Counted from the stretch's first letter, positions 31,067 through 40,435 are shown. The stretch: 64,000 nucleotides of DNA from Basidiobolus meristosporus CBS 931.73 (GCA_002104905.1 MCFE01000202.1:1-64000); one strand, 5' to 3'. Program-made: numbers and translations. Notes: generated by a model from the letters alone, not told the origin.

Positions 31067-31830
31067 TCAAAATGCTCCAGTCGATATAATAGAACCAGCC
31101 TGAAGTTCCATACACTGATGTGTACTTTTATTTGCCAAAGGGCCCAATGGTGGAGGCACTTCATGTGGGTCATTGTTAGTCATTTCATCAAAAGTAATTT
31201 GGTGATGGTCAGGTGTGATGGCATGTACCGGTGTGACTTGATGTGTTAGCATAGCCCTTGGCTAAGTTTGATGTGATGTTACATGTTGACGCAACTATTG
31301 CAGTTTAAGAAGTGATTTGGATATTAAGAACTTATTAAAAAACATTGATAATAGTTGAACTGTTGATTATTTATAATGAAGAACAGTGTTAATACCTTTG
31401 TAGATGTAATACGGCTGTAACACTACTTAAGGATGGTTTCTTAACATTCAGGAGCATTCCTTAACAGTTTCAGGGTCAGTGCATAATGTTTGTCAAAAGT
31501 GCTAATTTGAACCTAACTGTAGGAGAATAATCATAGGATCATAGATCTGAAGAAACTGGCAAAGTTGGGGCTGCAAATTAGTCCTACAGTGACCAAGACT
31601 AGTCTAGAATTGCTAAGTAAATCTCTAGCTGATGAATGATACCAAATAGTCCAATATTTCAGCAGCAACTTGGCCCACTCTAATTGACTTATATTGAAAT
31701 GATCAGTTTGGTAGGTTGTGGTAGTTTTGCTCTCAGCACACATGTTGATCAGATGAATGTCATCTCATTGTGAGGGCTCTTTTGAATGGTGTAGGTGTAG
31801 GTTGCACTGAGATGCACTGGCACACTGGTG
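31067..31830 (-). pseudogene. Transposon F second protein fragment, copy F3
   Basis: Minus strand; two parts either side of a solo copia-A LTR. 31830-31670 reads ESKTTTTYQTDHFN matching SQTTRTCQTAHLD of F1; 31252-31070 reads PDHHQITFDEMTNNDPHEVPPP matching DHQQVTSGELTDDDQHEVPQP. Only the C-terminal half of the protein is represented. Confidence 0.65.
31296..31664 (-). repeat. Solo copia-A LTR (minus strand), inside F3
   Basis: 369 bp, inverted LTR A, flanked by GCAAC on both sides (31291-31295 and 31665-31669). More diverged than the A1 and A2 LTRs. Confidence 0.95.
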
Positions 31831-31839
31831 TCATAATGC

Positions 31840-32720
31840 ATGGAAAAGCAGATAAATCAAGCTGAATGCCTCAAGTCTGCTCAAATCACCTTTACCCATT
31901 CATATACCCATTTTGATATGACTTACTCATCTGAATTCTCTGTTCTCATCAATCACATCACTACCACTGGATTTCCTTTTGACACACTAGGGGAGATCTT
32001 TACCAAGGGCTGCAGACTATCTACCCCAATCTACTCACAAAGATTCCTTGTTCAGCTTCTCTGCTATTACAACAACTATTGCCCTATAGGGTTTCATCTG
32101 ACCATTCATGTCAGCAAAAGTCCTAGAAGCCTTCATTCCCAGCTGACAGCAATGGGAAACCACCTTGCAGAGGGTGTGAATAACTTAGAGCAAGCTTGGA
32201 ATACTAGGTTCAGAAGCTCTAACAGACTTCCATATCCCTCAGTGCTCAGCAGCAGGTTCCACACCAGGAATATTATGAATATCCTCCAGGCCAGATTCAA
32301 TAGACCTTGTTGAGGGCAGAAGCACTTTCAATCTGGCAAGCACAAGGCGCACTCTTTGAAGTTTCAAGCACTATCTGACATTGAAGGTAACATTGTCTAG
32401 TATAGGAGGCTATTTGCTGGAAGTGGGTACAACAAAGCATTCAGGGCAGAAAAGCATCCAGGACCAATACAGAGGAGAAACGTGGGTCAGACTTGGCTGA
32501 TATAGGAGAGGATTGTCAGAGAAAAGGATGTATTACAGCTCACAGGGAGCAAAGGAAGGGTTTGCTCAGCAGGATACAGAAACTCTAAGTTGAGATATAT
32601 ACTCATTTCAGAGTGAGAATAGAGCATACATATGGAGATCTAAAGATAGTCAGCTTTTTGGCAGGTAAGTACAGAGTAAGTTATGTATACAAGAATTAGT
32701 TGAATAAGTAATATTATAAT
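31840..32720 (+). pseudogene. Transposon F transposase, copy F3, broken
   Basis: Plus strand; the homologous start is MTYSSEFSVLINHITTTGFP near 31917. Open to 32313 (RFNRPC, then TGA), and further text can be followed to about 32690: HKAHSLKFQALSDIEGNIV, then FAGSGYNKAF, where the HD of the second catalytic motif has become YN. The third acid region reads RVRIEHTYGDLK with Glu present but after several stops. Inactive by several independent lesions. Confidence 0.75.
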
Positions 32721-33069
32721 CATACTTGTTACTGCACAGTATATCTGTACAAGAAGACATCCACTGATAGATGTGTTTGTGGGGCATTATGAAGAGTAAA
32801 TAAAGTAAGAAAAACATATTTCCAAGCAATATAATCAAGATTATGTAAAATACCAGTACCTGTATCCCACCACTGGCATTGTGGTACAGACTAGAGTGCC
32901 ATGTAGTGCTGTAGAGTGCCAGAGTGATTCAGCATTATAAACACAATGGCACTATGTGGCACAATCCAACAGAACCGGTCTAGTCCATTAGCTCATGCTC
33001 ATGCTCATGGCTCAGTACTCCACCAATTGCATAATCTGGACCATCTGTGCATAAAGTCAATCCTTTTCT

Positions 33070-33272
33070 TGTTATGATCTACCGCTTGAATGTTTAAGTT
33101 AGATCAGTTTTTAGTCAAATCAATTAGTATATGTTTAGGTTATCAGTATATCAATATTATCTATGAAATCAGTAGCATTAGTCAGCAAATGAATCAGCAG
33201 ATCCTTATCAGACAGAAATAGATATATTAAGTAAGATCTTTTTGGGTGATGATGATGCAATCAAATGAGTTT
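33070..33272 (+). repeat. Gypsy-E5 5' LTR, 3'-truncated
   Basis: First 203 bp of LTR E (TGTTATGATCTACCGCTTG...CAATCAAATGAG), joined directly to the cut 3' end of copia-A2 pol. Together with the gag piece at 37568 and the body from 42651, it forms the plus-strand element E5. Confidence 0.75.
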
Positions 33273-36217
33273 ATTAATCCCAATTTCTCTCTAAGGATCT
33301 CAAACTGTGGCCTAGCTAGTGGTTTTGTCAATATGTCTGCCACCATTTTGTCAGTTGGGCAGTAAACCAGCTCTACTAAGTTATTTTCTACAGCTTCCCT
33401 CACAAAGTGATGCTGTATATCAATGTGCTTAGTTCTGGCATGATTAGTAGGATTTCTAGCTAATGAAATACAACTTTGATTATCCTTGTAAATACATGTT
33501 GGTTCACCTGAATTAAAACCTAAGTCTTTGAATAATTTTTGTAGCCATATAGCCTCCTTAGTTGCTTGACATGCAGCCATATATTTGGCTTCAGTTGTAG
33601 ATAGTGCCACAGTTGGTTGTTTCTTGCAATTCCAAGTAATAGCTGCACCAGCATAAAGAAATACACAGCCTGTGGTAGAGCGTCTGTCAATCAGATCTCT
33701 ACCCCAATCTGAATCACTATAACCATCAAATTTTTGCCTATTAGCTGCTCCAGAGTATTCCAGTACCATATTTATGGTACCTTGTAGATATCTGAAAATC
33801 CGCTTAACTGCTGCAATTTGATCTGATCCATAATTCTGCATGAATTGGCTGACTATTCCAACTGCTACTGCAATATCTGGACGTGTAGACACCATCAAGT
33901 ACATTAGGCTACTGACCATTGATTGATAGGGAAAGTTTTGGTCCATATTTGAGCCGTTTTCATCCATAACTGCCTGAGATTTGCTTAATTTCAGGTTATT
34001 GTCCATAGGGGTTGCTGCAGGCTTGCAATTTTCCATTTTGAAGCGTCTAAGAATGTCCCTGATGTACTTAGACTGATTCAGCACAATTTTCTGCGTAGGT
34101 ATGTCAAATTTGACCTCAATTCCAAGAAAATAGCTCAATTTTCCAAGATCTTTCATCTCAAACTTGCTGAAAAGATCTGATTTCGTCTGTTTAAGTGCCT
34201 CTTGATCACTTGTAGCTATAATTAGGTTGTCCACATAAAGAACTAGGATGATCACACCCTTTTTGAGCTGTTTCACATATATACTGTGATCTGCAGTGCT
34301 ACGAGAGAACCCAATTTCCTCTAGATATGTGTCAATCTTGTTATACCATGCTCTGGGTGCCTGCTTAAGCCCATACAACGATTTTCTAAGTTTGCACACC
34401 TTATGGGGGCTTTTTGGATCGGTAAAACCTTCTAGTTGCTCCATATATATAGTTTCTTGCAAATCCCCATTTAGAAAGGCTGTTTTGACGTCCATTTGGT
34501 GTAGATCTAGACTGTGTACAGCTGCCAGGGCTAGAACTGTCCTAATAGAGTTAAACTTGGCAACCGGAGCAAATGTTTCCTTAAAGTCTAGTCCCTGGAT
34601 CTGGGAATAGCCTTTAGCTACCAATCTAGCCTTGTACTTATCAACGGCACCATTTGAGGTTATCTTGATCTTGTAGACCCATCTACATCCTATTGGCTTT
34701 CTCCCATTTGGTAAATCTACCAGTTCCCACGTTTTTGCCTTGATCAGTGATTGGTACTCCTCCTGCATGGCTTGTTGCCACTTAGTAGCATCTGGACCTT
34801 GCATTGCCTGTTCCAGATTCTGAGGTTTGGCACATAAGGCAAGATAAGCTTCTTCATGATCATTGGATGTCTGCCACCAGGATCCAGGGGCATTTCTTAT
34901 TCTGGTAGATCTCCTAACTGGGATAATCTGTTCTGATCTGGAACTGGTAGAAGTATCTTCCATATCTGGCTGGATTTGGTACATATCTTCTTCATTTGTG
35001 TTGATTGCATCATCAGGCAGCTGCCCAATGATTTCTGTGGCTTTCTGATCTGAATTCTCCTCAAATACAACGTCCCTGCTCTTGATCAGCTTCTGAATTT
35101 TGCCATCATTCACTCTATACCCTTTAGTATCTTCACAACACCCAAGAATGATCCCTTTTCTACTCTTTGGTTCCAACTTTGAGCGTTTTTTGTCAGGGAT
35201 GTGATAAAAAACATCACTGCCAAAGATCCTGAGGTGCTGGAGATCTGGTTTTTTGCCTGTGTATGCTTCAAAGGGTGTAGAATCACGTAGTGCTGTTGTT
35301 GGGCATCTGTTCTTGATGTATACAGCGGTAGCAACAGATTCAGCCCAAAACTTGTAGTCCATTCCCTTATCATGTAGCATAGATCTTGCCATCTCTACTA
35401 TTGCGCTATTTGCACATTCTGCTACTCCATTTTGCTGTGGAGTATGAGGAACTGTGGTCTGTCGAAGTATACCAGTAGACAAGCAGTATTTTGCAAACTC
35501 CTTTGAGCAGTATTCTCCTCCATTGTCACTTTGTAGTACCTTCAATTTACACCCAGTTTGTGTTTCTGCCATGTTCTTGAAGTGCTTAAACGTCTCTAAA
35601 GCTTCATCCTTTGTTTTGAGGAAGTACACCCATGTATATCTTGTCTTGTCATCAATAAACGTCATAAAGTATCTCTTGGCTCCAAAGGACAGTGTTCTCA
35701 TGGGGCCACATATGTCTGAGTGTACAATGGCCAATATTTCGGTGGTATTAATGCCTTCTGAGCTCTTGAAACGTTGCCTAGCTTGTTTGCCATATGAACA
35801 TCCCTTACAAACATTCAATTTGATCGGAATTGAGTATTTTAGGCCCAAAACAAGCTGATTTTTCACCAATTGGCTCATTTTCTGTTCCCCTATGTGTCCT
35901 AGCCTCCTATGCCACGTCTCCCAGTTGGTTTCATCAGTTTCAGCAATGTTGACATACTCAGGTACAATGATCTTGCATTGTAACTTGTATATATTGTGAT
36001 CTCTGATTCCCAAAGCTAATTTTTGTCCATTTTCACTCAATATTGAGCAGCTCAGCTTAGTAAAAACGAATTTCAGTCCCTGAGTAGTTGCTTTACTGAC
36101 TGAGAGTAGGTTCTTAGCTATTCCAGGTACATAGAGTACGTCAGTCAGTTTTGCTGTTGTTGCCCCTGAGTTATCACTCATATTTAGTTGTATAGACCCA
36201 CTGGCGGTAGCTTCCAA
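33227..36217 (-). CDS. Copia-A2 pol polyprotein, long open frame, 996 codons
   Basis: Minus strand, no stop over 996 codons. GAG-pre-integrase WHRRLGHI near residue 102-109; integrase with Asp168 (HSDICGPM), Asp231 (SDNGGEY) and Glu267 (QNGVAE), spacing 35, so the DDE triad is intact. RT: MDVKTAFLNGDL near 575-586, YGLKQAPRAWYN near 615, and the catalytic box at 661-664 reads YVDN instead of YVDD. RNase H about 830-955 with DGYSDSDWGRD and STTEAKYMAA; ADILTKPLAR near 970. The last 16 residues after LREKLGL come from LTR E sequence, because the native end, polypurine tract and 3' LTR are deleted. The upstream in-frame region (protease YIDSGASQH, intact Asp) is separated from this start only by codons without ATG. 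Nearly intact but not competent. Confidence 0.9.
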   Translation of the reverse strand: MEATASGSIQLNMSDNSGATTAKLTDVLYVPGIAKNLLSVSKATTQGLKFVFTKLSCSILSENGQKLALGIRDHNIYKLQCKIIVPEYVNIAETDETNWETWHRRLGHIGEQKMSQLVKNQLVLGLKYSIPIKLNVCKGCSYGKQARQRFKSSEGINTTEILAIVHSDICGPMRTLSFGAKRYFMTFIDDKTRYTWVYFLKTKDEALETFKHFKNMAETQTGCKLKVLQSDNGGEYCSKEFAKYCLSTGILRQTTVPHTPQQNGVAECANSAIVEMARSMLHDKGMDYKFWAESVATAVYIKNRCPTTALRDSTPFEAYTGKKPDLQHLRIFGSDVFYHIPDKKRSKLEPKSRKGIILGCCEDTKGYRVNDGKIQKLIKSRDVVFEENSDQKATEIIGQLPDDAINTNEEDMYQIQPDMEDTSTSSRSEQIIPVRRSTRIRNAPGSWWQTSNDHEEAYLALCAKPQNLEQAMQGPDATKWQQAMQEEYQSLIKAKTWELVDLPNGRKPIGCRWVYKIKITSNGAVDKYKARLVAKGYSQIQGLDFKETFAPVAKFNSIRTVLALAAVHSLDLHQMDVKTAFLNGDLQETIYMEQLEGFTDPKSPHKVCKLRKSLYGLKQAPRAWYNKIDTYLEEIGFSRSTADHSIYVKQLKKGVIILVLYVDNLIIATSDQEALKQTKSDLFSKFEMKDLGKLSYFLGIEVKFDIPTQKIVLNQSKYIRDILRRFKMENCKPAATPMDNNLKLSKSQAVMDENGSNMDQNFPYQSMVSSLMYLMVSTRPDIAVAVGIVSQFMQNYGSDQIAAVKRIFRYLQGTINMVLEYSGAANRQKFDGYSDSDWGRDLIDRRSTTGCVFLYAGAAITWNCKKQPTVALSTTEAKYMAACQATKEAIWLQKLFKDLGFNSGEPTCIYKDNQSCISLARNPTNHARTKHIDIQHHFVREAVENNLVELVYCPTDKMVADILTKPLARPQFEILREKLGLINSFDCIIITQKDLT

Positions 36218-36370
36218 TGCAGAGTTATCTCCCAGATAAACCTTTCTTACGGGAATAGTCTTAAAGTTGCTGAACCAATCCTTTATACCACAAATATGCT
36301 GTGATGCTCCAGAGTCAATATACCATTCATTACTTCAGTTACTTGCACTCTCTTGTACAGTGACAAATAG
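36218..36370 (-). pseudogene. Copia-A2 gag-pol junction with protease and two in-frame stops
   Basis: Same frame as both gag and pol. It begins after the gag TAG (36371-36373; the next codon is CTA), then within about 12 codons a TGA occurs just before NEWYIDSGASQHICGIKDW, the aspartic protease start with intact Asp-Ser-Gly. Copia-A1 has both stops at the equivalent positions (23253 and 23289). In known copia elements this stretch is open, so either the stops are read through or the whole sub-lineage inherited them. Confidence 0.8.
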
Positions 36371-37162
36371 CTATTCATCAGTAGTTATATGGTTTGCCTG
36401 CTCTAGTTTCTGTTTTTTGTCTGCTTGTTTCTTCTTGCATTCTCTTGCCCAGTGTCCTGGCTTCTTACAGTAGTTACAGCAGCCAGGTTTTCTTTGGTTT
36501 TGTTGCTTTCCCTTCTTTTCTGTATGCCTTTCTGAACTGAATAAAGCATTATCTTCAATTTTCTCTGCTTGATCATTACGTCTGAGTTCTTCATGGAGAA
36601 GTCTTCCTTTGACATAGTCTAAAGTCAAGTTGTCTTTTCTGCTTTCAAAAGAAAATATGAGTGGCTCATACTTGTCTAGTAGGCTGCAAAGCAGACAGAG
36701 TATCTTTTCTTCATCATCTACACCAGCATTAATACTGTAAAATTCCTCTGCAAGTGTCTCCATTCTGGTAATGAGTTGTAGCATGTCATCATCTGGCTTT
36801 TTTCTCATGTTGAAGAACTTTTGTTTCAAATAAAGCTTGCTTGATACTGACTTTGCTCTAAAGATCTTCTCTAAGGATTCCCATGCTGCTTTGGCAGTAC
36901 TTGAGGCATGGATTTGTCCAATGAAGGAGTCTTGCACATTGATGCATATTGCATTGAAGGCCTTTCTCTCCTTCTCTTGAAACTTCTCCACATCTTCTGC
37001 TGTTCCTTTGGGCTCAACTTCCTTTCCAGTTACTATGTTCCAAAGCTTTCTTTCCTCAAGGTGGATCTGCATCTTGATTCTCCAAAGTCTGTAGTTTTTC
37101 CCATCAAACCTCTCCTTTACAGGGAAGATGTTGGTATTGCTTTGTTTGCTGGTAGAAGTCAT
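36371..37162 (-). CDS. Copia-A2 gag, intact frame of 263 codons
   Basis: Start MTSTSKQSNTNIFPVKERF close to the 5' LTR, no stop to 36371. UBN2-type gag: NYRLWRIKMQIHLEERKLW about residues 23-41, AKAAWESLEKIFRAK about 89-103, DDDMLQLITRMETLAEEF, and a CX2CX4HX4C zinc knuckle (CCNYCKKPGHWARECKK) about residues 227-243, followed by a Lys-rich end. Binds and packages element RNA in cytoplasmic virus-like particles by family analogy. A1 carries a frameshift in the same gene. Confidence 0.9.
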   Translation of the reverse strand: MTSTSKQSNTNIFPVKERFDGKNYRLWRIKMQIHLEERKLWNIVTGKEVEPKGTAEDVEKFQEKERKAFNAICINVQDSFIGQIHASSTAKAAWESLEKIFRAKSVSSKLYLKQKFFNMRKKPDDDMLQLITRMETLAEEFYSINAGVDDEEKILCLLCSLLDKYEPLIFSFESRKDNLTLDYVKGRLLHEELRRNDQAEKIEDNALFSSERHTEKKGKQQNQRKPGCCNYCKKPGHWARECKKKQADKKQKLEQANHITTDE

Positions 37163-37198
37163 CTTTAGAATAGATTAAGGCAATCGGGGCTCATAACC

Positions 37199-37567
37199 TG
37201 TTGCAATTTAAGCAGTGATTTGGATATAAGGAACTTATCAAGAAATAGTGATAATAGTTGAACTGTTGTTTATTCATAAAGAAGCTCAGTATTTATACCT
37301 TTGTAGAAGTAATACAGCTGCAACACTAAGTAGGGAGGGTTTCTCAATATTCAGGAGCATTCTGTAACAGTTTCAGGGTTAGTACATAATGTTTGGTAAT
37401 AGTGCTAATTTGATCCTGACTATAGGGGAATAATCATAAGATCATATATCTGGAGAAAGTGGCAAAGTTAAGGCAGTAAATGAGTCCTACAGTGACTAAG
37501 ACTAGCCTAGAATTGTTAAGTAAATTTTTAGCTGCTGAATGATACCAAATAGTCCAATATTTCAACA
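37199..37567 (-). repeat. Copia-A2 5' LTR
   Basis: 369 bp; in element sense TGTTGAAATATTGG...TTGCAACA. Contains the same TATA-like and AATAAA-like signals as the A1 LTR. Confidence 0.95.
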
Positions 37568-37738
37568 CCCCCACACCAACAGACACTACTAAGAAGAAAG
37601 TTCAAGGCACTCAGACCAAATGGAATGGACCAAGAGTACATCTATGAATATAGGTGTCTACTTGGACAAATTGAAAGAATGGATCCTGTGGATCAAGTTG
37701 AACACTTTATTGCTGGTTTAAAAGAAAGAACTTGTAAG
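37568..37738 (+). pseudogene. Gypsy-E5 gag fragment between two insertions
   Basis: Plus-strand piece of gag reading QEYIYEYRCLLGQIERMDPV, with GLKERTCK at its end. It continues in sense at 42654 (NYQRPQTIEDAFKI) on the far side of gypsy-E1; the uninterrupted version is in E1 gag (41806-41606). Confidence 0.8.
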
Positions 37739-38106
37739 TGTTACAAGTATTGGTATAAGAGTTGTAGAGGAATAGGGAGTTTAGCTAGTATTGTATTCAC
37801 TAAAACTTGAACTGATTTTTATTGAGGTTCCAGCAGCTCCTTATATACATTTTGCCAGATCAATTGCTGACTAATTGTATTTCCTAATGTAGGTTGTGGC
37901 TGATGACTCATTTGATTGCATTATCATCACCCAATAAGATCCTACCTAATATATCTATTTCTGTCTGACAAGAATCTGCTGATTCTTTTGCTGACTAATG
38001 CTACTGATTTCATAGATAATACTGATATACTGATAACCTAAACATATACTGGTTGATTTGACTAAAAACTGATCTAACTTAAACATGCAAGCGGCAGATC
38101 ATAACA
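37739..38106 (-). repeat. Gypsy-E1 3' LTR
   Basis: 368 bp, in element sense TGTTATGATCTGCCGC...ACTTGTAACA. It contains ATGTATATAAGGAGC (TATA-like) and AATAAAAATCAG in element sense. Confidence 0.9.
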
Positions 38107-38116
38107 TTCTCCCCTA

Positions 38117-39145
38117 CTAAAGTTGAGAGGGTTCTCCTGAATCTCTTTTCTTTTGATACCAATATCTTGATGGTTCAGTATTATCAGCAAGTCTTGCAAG
38201 CTTGAGTCTGTCCCTATGCACTAAGTCTTCCCGGATATTATCTTGTTTGTCAACCAGTTGGTAAGTTGCAAATGGACATTCTCTGATGATCTTGAATGGT
38301 CCTGTCCATTGTGGCTCAAACTTCTTCCAAGTGTTGTTTCTTAGCAATACAAAGTTCCCTACTGTCAATGCCTCTGGTGCTATAGTCTTATCAAATCTCT
38401 GCTTTATCTTTTCTGCACTTTGAGATACTTTGGTCTGTGCCTCTTGACATCTTTGTTCCAGTTGCTGGTGTCTACTTGGCTGACTAAGTTCTTCTTCTAA
38501 GGCATCTGTAAGCTTGGGTTGTGTGAGACCTCCTGAAATCCTTGGTTCACGTCTGTACACTAAGTAAAATGGTGATTGCTGGGTAGTGTTGTGTACTCTG
38601 ACTCTGCATGCAAAGAGTGCTTGGTCTATATACTCATCCCATCTACTGACAACTCCATTTGCATACTTGGCCAGCATTTTTCCGAATAATCCATTAAACC
38701 GCTCAGTGACTCCATTAGTTCTGGGGTGATATGCCAAGGTTTTCAAGTGTCTGATCAGCTGCATTTCCAGGTAAGCCTCTAATGTCTTTGCCATAAAGTT
38801 TGCTCCTCTATCAGATAAGATCTCCACAGGGCATCCAAACGTCACCAGGATTTCATGGTAAATGAAACTTGCAACTTCTTGTTCACTGGCTATTGGTACA
38901 GCTTTAGCAACTGGCCATTTAGTGGCATGGTCAATTGCTACTATGATCCAACAGTTGCATTTTCTGGTAGTTGGTAGTCTTCCAATAAAGTCAATTCCCC
39001 ATCTCTCAAATGGTCTTACAGGTTCCAAAGGGAGGAGTTTGGCAATTCTTTGTGGTTGGCCTTGATTGATTTGGCAGTTTGGGCATGTTTTCACTAGCTT
39101 CTCAATATCTTGTCTCATTCTGGGCCACCATGCTCTGGCTTTCAC
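38117..39145 (-). CDS. Gypsy-E1 integrase, intact frame of 342 codons
   Basis: Minus strand, starting ARAWWPRM after a TAG that sister E5 shares. Zinc-binding remnant CPNCQINQG near 21-29; the catalytic core has Asp52 or thereabouts in ERWGIDFIGRLP, Asp112 in EILSDRGANF and Glu148 in RTNGVTERFNG, with 35 residues between the last two as in D,D35E integrases. The C-terminal GPF/Y module is KKFEPQWTGPFKIIRE near 270. No chromodomain after it. Would insert cDNA into the genome in the nucleus. The open frame could be expressed only as part of a polyprotein, so on its own it is a relic. Confidence 0.85.
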   Translation of the reverse strand: MKARAWWPRMRQDIEKLVKTCPNCQINQGQPQRIAKLLPLEPVRPFERWGIDFIGRLPTTRKCNCWIIVAIDHATKWPVAKAVPIASEQEVASFIYHEILVTFGCPVEILSDRGANFMAKTLEAYLEMQLIRHLKTLAYHPRTNGVTERFNGLFGKMLAKYANGVVSRWDEYIDQALFACRVRVHNTTQQSPFYLVYRREPRISGGLTQPKLTDALEEELSQPSRHQQLEQRCQEAQTKVSQSAEKIKQRFDKTIAPEALTVGNFVLLRNNTWKKFEPQWTGPFKIIRECPFATYQLVDKQDNIREDLVHRDRLKLARLADNTEPSRYWYQKKRDSGEPSQL

Positions 39146-39888
39146 AAGGCTCTAGGTTCCTTCAATCCCAAGATGTCCATATCAATTGTGTAGCTTATGT
39201 ATTAAATCCAGGCAAGCAACATAAGGACAATAGGCAATAGGGCTTCCATAAACAATTTGGTAGAGTGTTTCATCCTGTACAACAAATTTGCTGGCTTCAT
39301 CCCAGAGTATCTTCTTTATCTCTTCATCCACCTTGTTAGGAATGGCTTGGTCCTCCAAGTACTTTAGTAATAGGCTAGGCCAATCTGATTCATGCACCAA
39401 ATTGAGTTGTGCAACTTGATCTAATCTTGAAAAGGCATCTGCAATGGTGTTGTTTTTTCCAGGGCAGTAGACAATCTCTAAGTCAAATTGCTGAATGTAT
39501 TCACTCCATCTTTTCATTCTTCTAGAGAGTACCTTCTGAGTAAATATATACTTGAGGGAGGCATGATCAGTCTTCACAGTGCATTTGACTCCTTCAATAA
39601 AGCATCTCCATGTCTTCAAACAGTGCATTATAGCAAGCATCTCCTTTTCATGGACTGGAAAGTTTTGTTCTGCTGAGTTCAGTTTCTTGGATTCAAAGGC
39701 AACAGGGTAGTCCTTTCCCGTGTGTCCTTGGCTCAGCACCCCACCAATTGCATAATCTGAAGCATCTGTGCACAGAGTGAACTCTTTTCTGAAGTCTGGT
39801 ATTCTTAAGCTTGGTAGTTTAGCAAGTTCATTCTTGAGCGTCTGGAAGGCAGTCTCACAAGCTATCTCCCACTTGTAGGCATTGTCTT
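39146..39888 (-). pseudogene. Gypsy-E1 RNase H and connection
   Basis: Same frame as the RT upstream and the integrase downstream. Reads GGVLSQGHTGKDYPVAFESKKL, HEKEMLAIMHCLKTWRCF, and VKTDHASLKYIF with the conserved TDH; the tail holds the integrase H-H region. Bounded by TAG at 39887 (shared with E5) and by stops near 39180 and 39150, the second shared with E5. Confidence 0.8.
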
Positions 39889-40435
39889 TCTAGAGGATAT
39901 CAGTTAAAGGGGCTGCCATACTTGCAAAAGACTTGACAAATCTCCAATAATAGGACACCTTTCCAAGGAATGATCTGAGCTCTGATATGCTATGGGGCTG
40001 CTTCAAATTCTTGATAACTTCAACCTTCTTAGGGTCTAAGGTCACTCCTGTGCTAATCACTATGTGTCCCAGGTATGCAACGTTTTCCTTGAAGAATTCA
40101 CACTTGGCTAGCTTGCCATATAGCTTGTTCTCTCTTAGTTTCTTCAAGACCTTTTCAATGTGTACTACATGATCCTCTTCTGTTTTGCTGTGTATCAATA
40201 TGTCATCCAGGTAGATTATCACAAACTTGTCTAAGTACTCCTGAAAGACAGTCTGCATCAGTGTCATGAATGTTGCAGGGGCATTAGTGAGGCCAAAACT
40301 CATGACCAAGTACTTGTAATGCCCATATCTGGTCCTAAATGCTGTCTTAGGAATATCTTCTGGTTTCACCCTAATTTGGTTGTATCCTGACATGAGGTCA
40401 ATCTTGCTGAAAATAGTGGCTCCATTAAGTTGGTC
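39889..40435 (-). pseudogene. Gypsy-E1 reverse transcriptase palm
   Basis: Minus strand 40393-39890 open: MSGYNQIRVKPEDIPKTAFRT, FGLTNAPATFM, and the intact active site IIYLDDILIHSK (YLDD), then AYLGHIVISTGV and RSFLGKVSYYWRFVKSF. A TGA at 40433 interrupts the palm before DQLNGATIFSKIDL. Active-site residues are preserved. Confidence 0.85.

Larger units (their letters stand above)
30733..32980. mobile_element. DNA transposon F, copy F3 (inverted, shortened)
   Basis: Starts GACTTGTTTAATTGCACCATG (first 10 bases are the TIR), equivalent to the right end of F1 inverted, and ends with the inverse of the F1 left end (GGCACAATCCAACAGAACC, 32958-32976). Lies in the gypsy-E3 RNase H fragment, flanked by TAGAA and TAGTC. 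It holds a plus-strand transposase fossil and a minus-strand second-ORF fossil, i.e. the F1 arrangement inverted. A solo copia-A LTR sits inside. Confidence 0.8.
30303..33069 (-). pseudogene. Gypsy-E3 RNase H fragment, split by a solo LTR and by F3
   Basis: Three short pieces (30303-30332, 30702-30732, 32981-33069) reproduce 39660-39800 of gypsy-E1 in order: TTTGTTCTGCTGA, then TTCTTGGACTCAAAAGCAAC, then GGCTCAGTACTCCACCAATT. Removing the solo copia-A LTR and transposon F3 makes them nearly contiguous. The fragment ends at 33069, where a plus-strand LTR E begins. Confidence 0.7.
33273..37567 (-). mobile_element. Copia-A2, Ty1/copia retrotransposon lacking its 3' end
   Basis: Minus strand: 5' LTR 37199-37567, primer-binding site GGTTATGAGCCCC adjacent, gag, then pol. 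It ends inside RNase H/tail at about 33273, so the 3' LTR is missing. Lies in the gag region of gypsy-E5 (gag text resumes at 37568). The deletion also removed most of the E5 5' LTR and the start of E5 gag. Confidence 0.9.

Noticed and set aside
35454-35858. A 134-codon plus-strand frame inside copia-A2, repeated in A1 at 23768-24103
   Set aside because: Conserved only because it is antisense to integrase; present in both copies for that reason.
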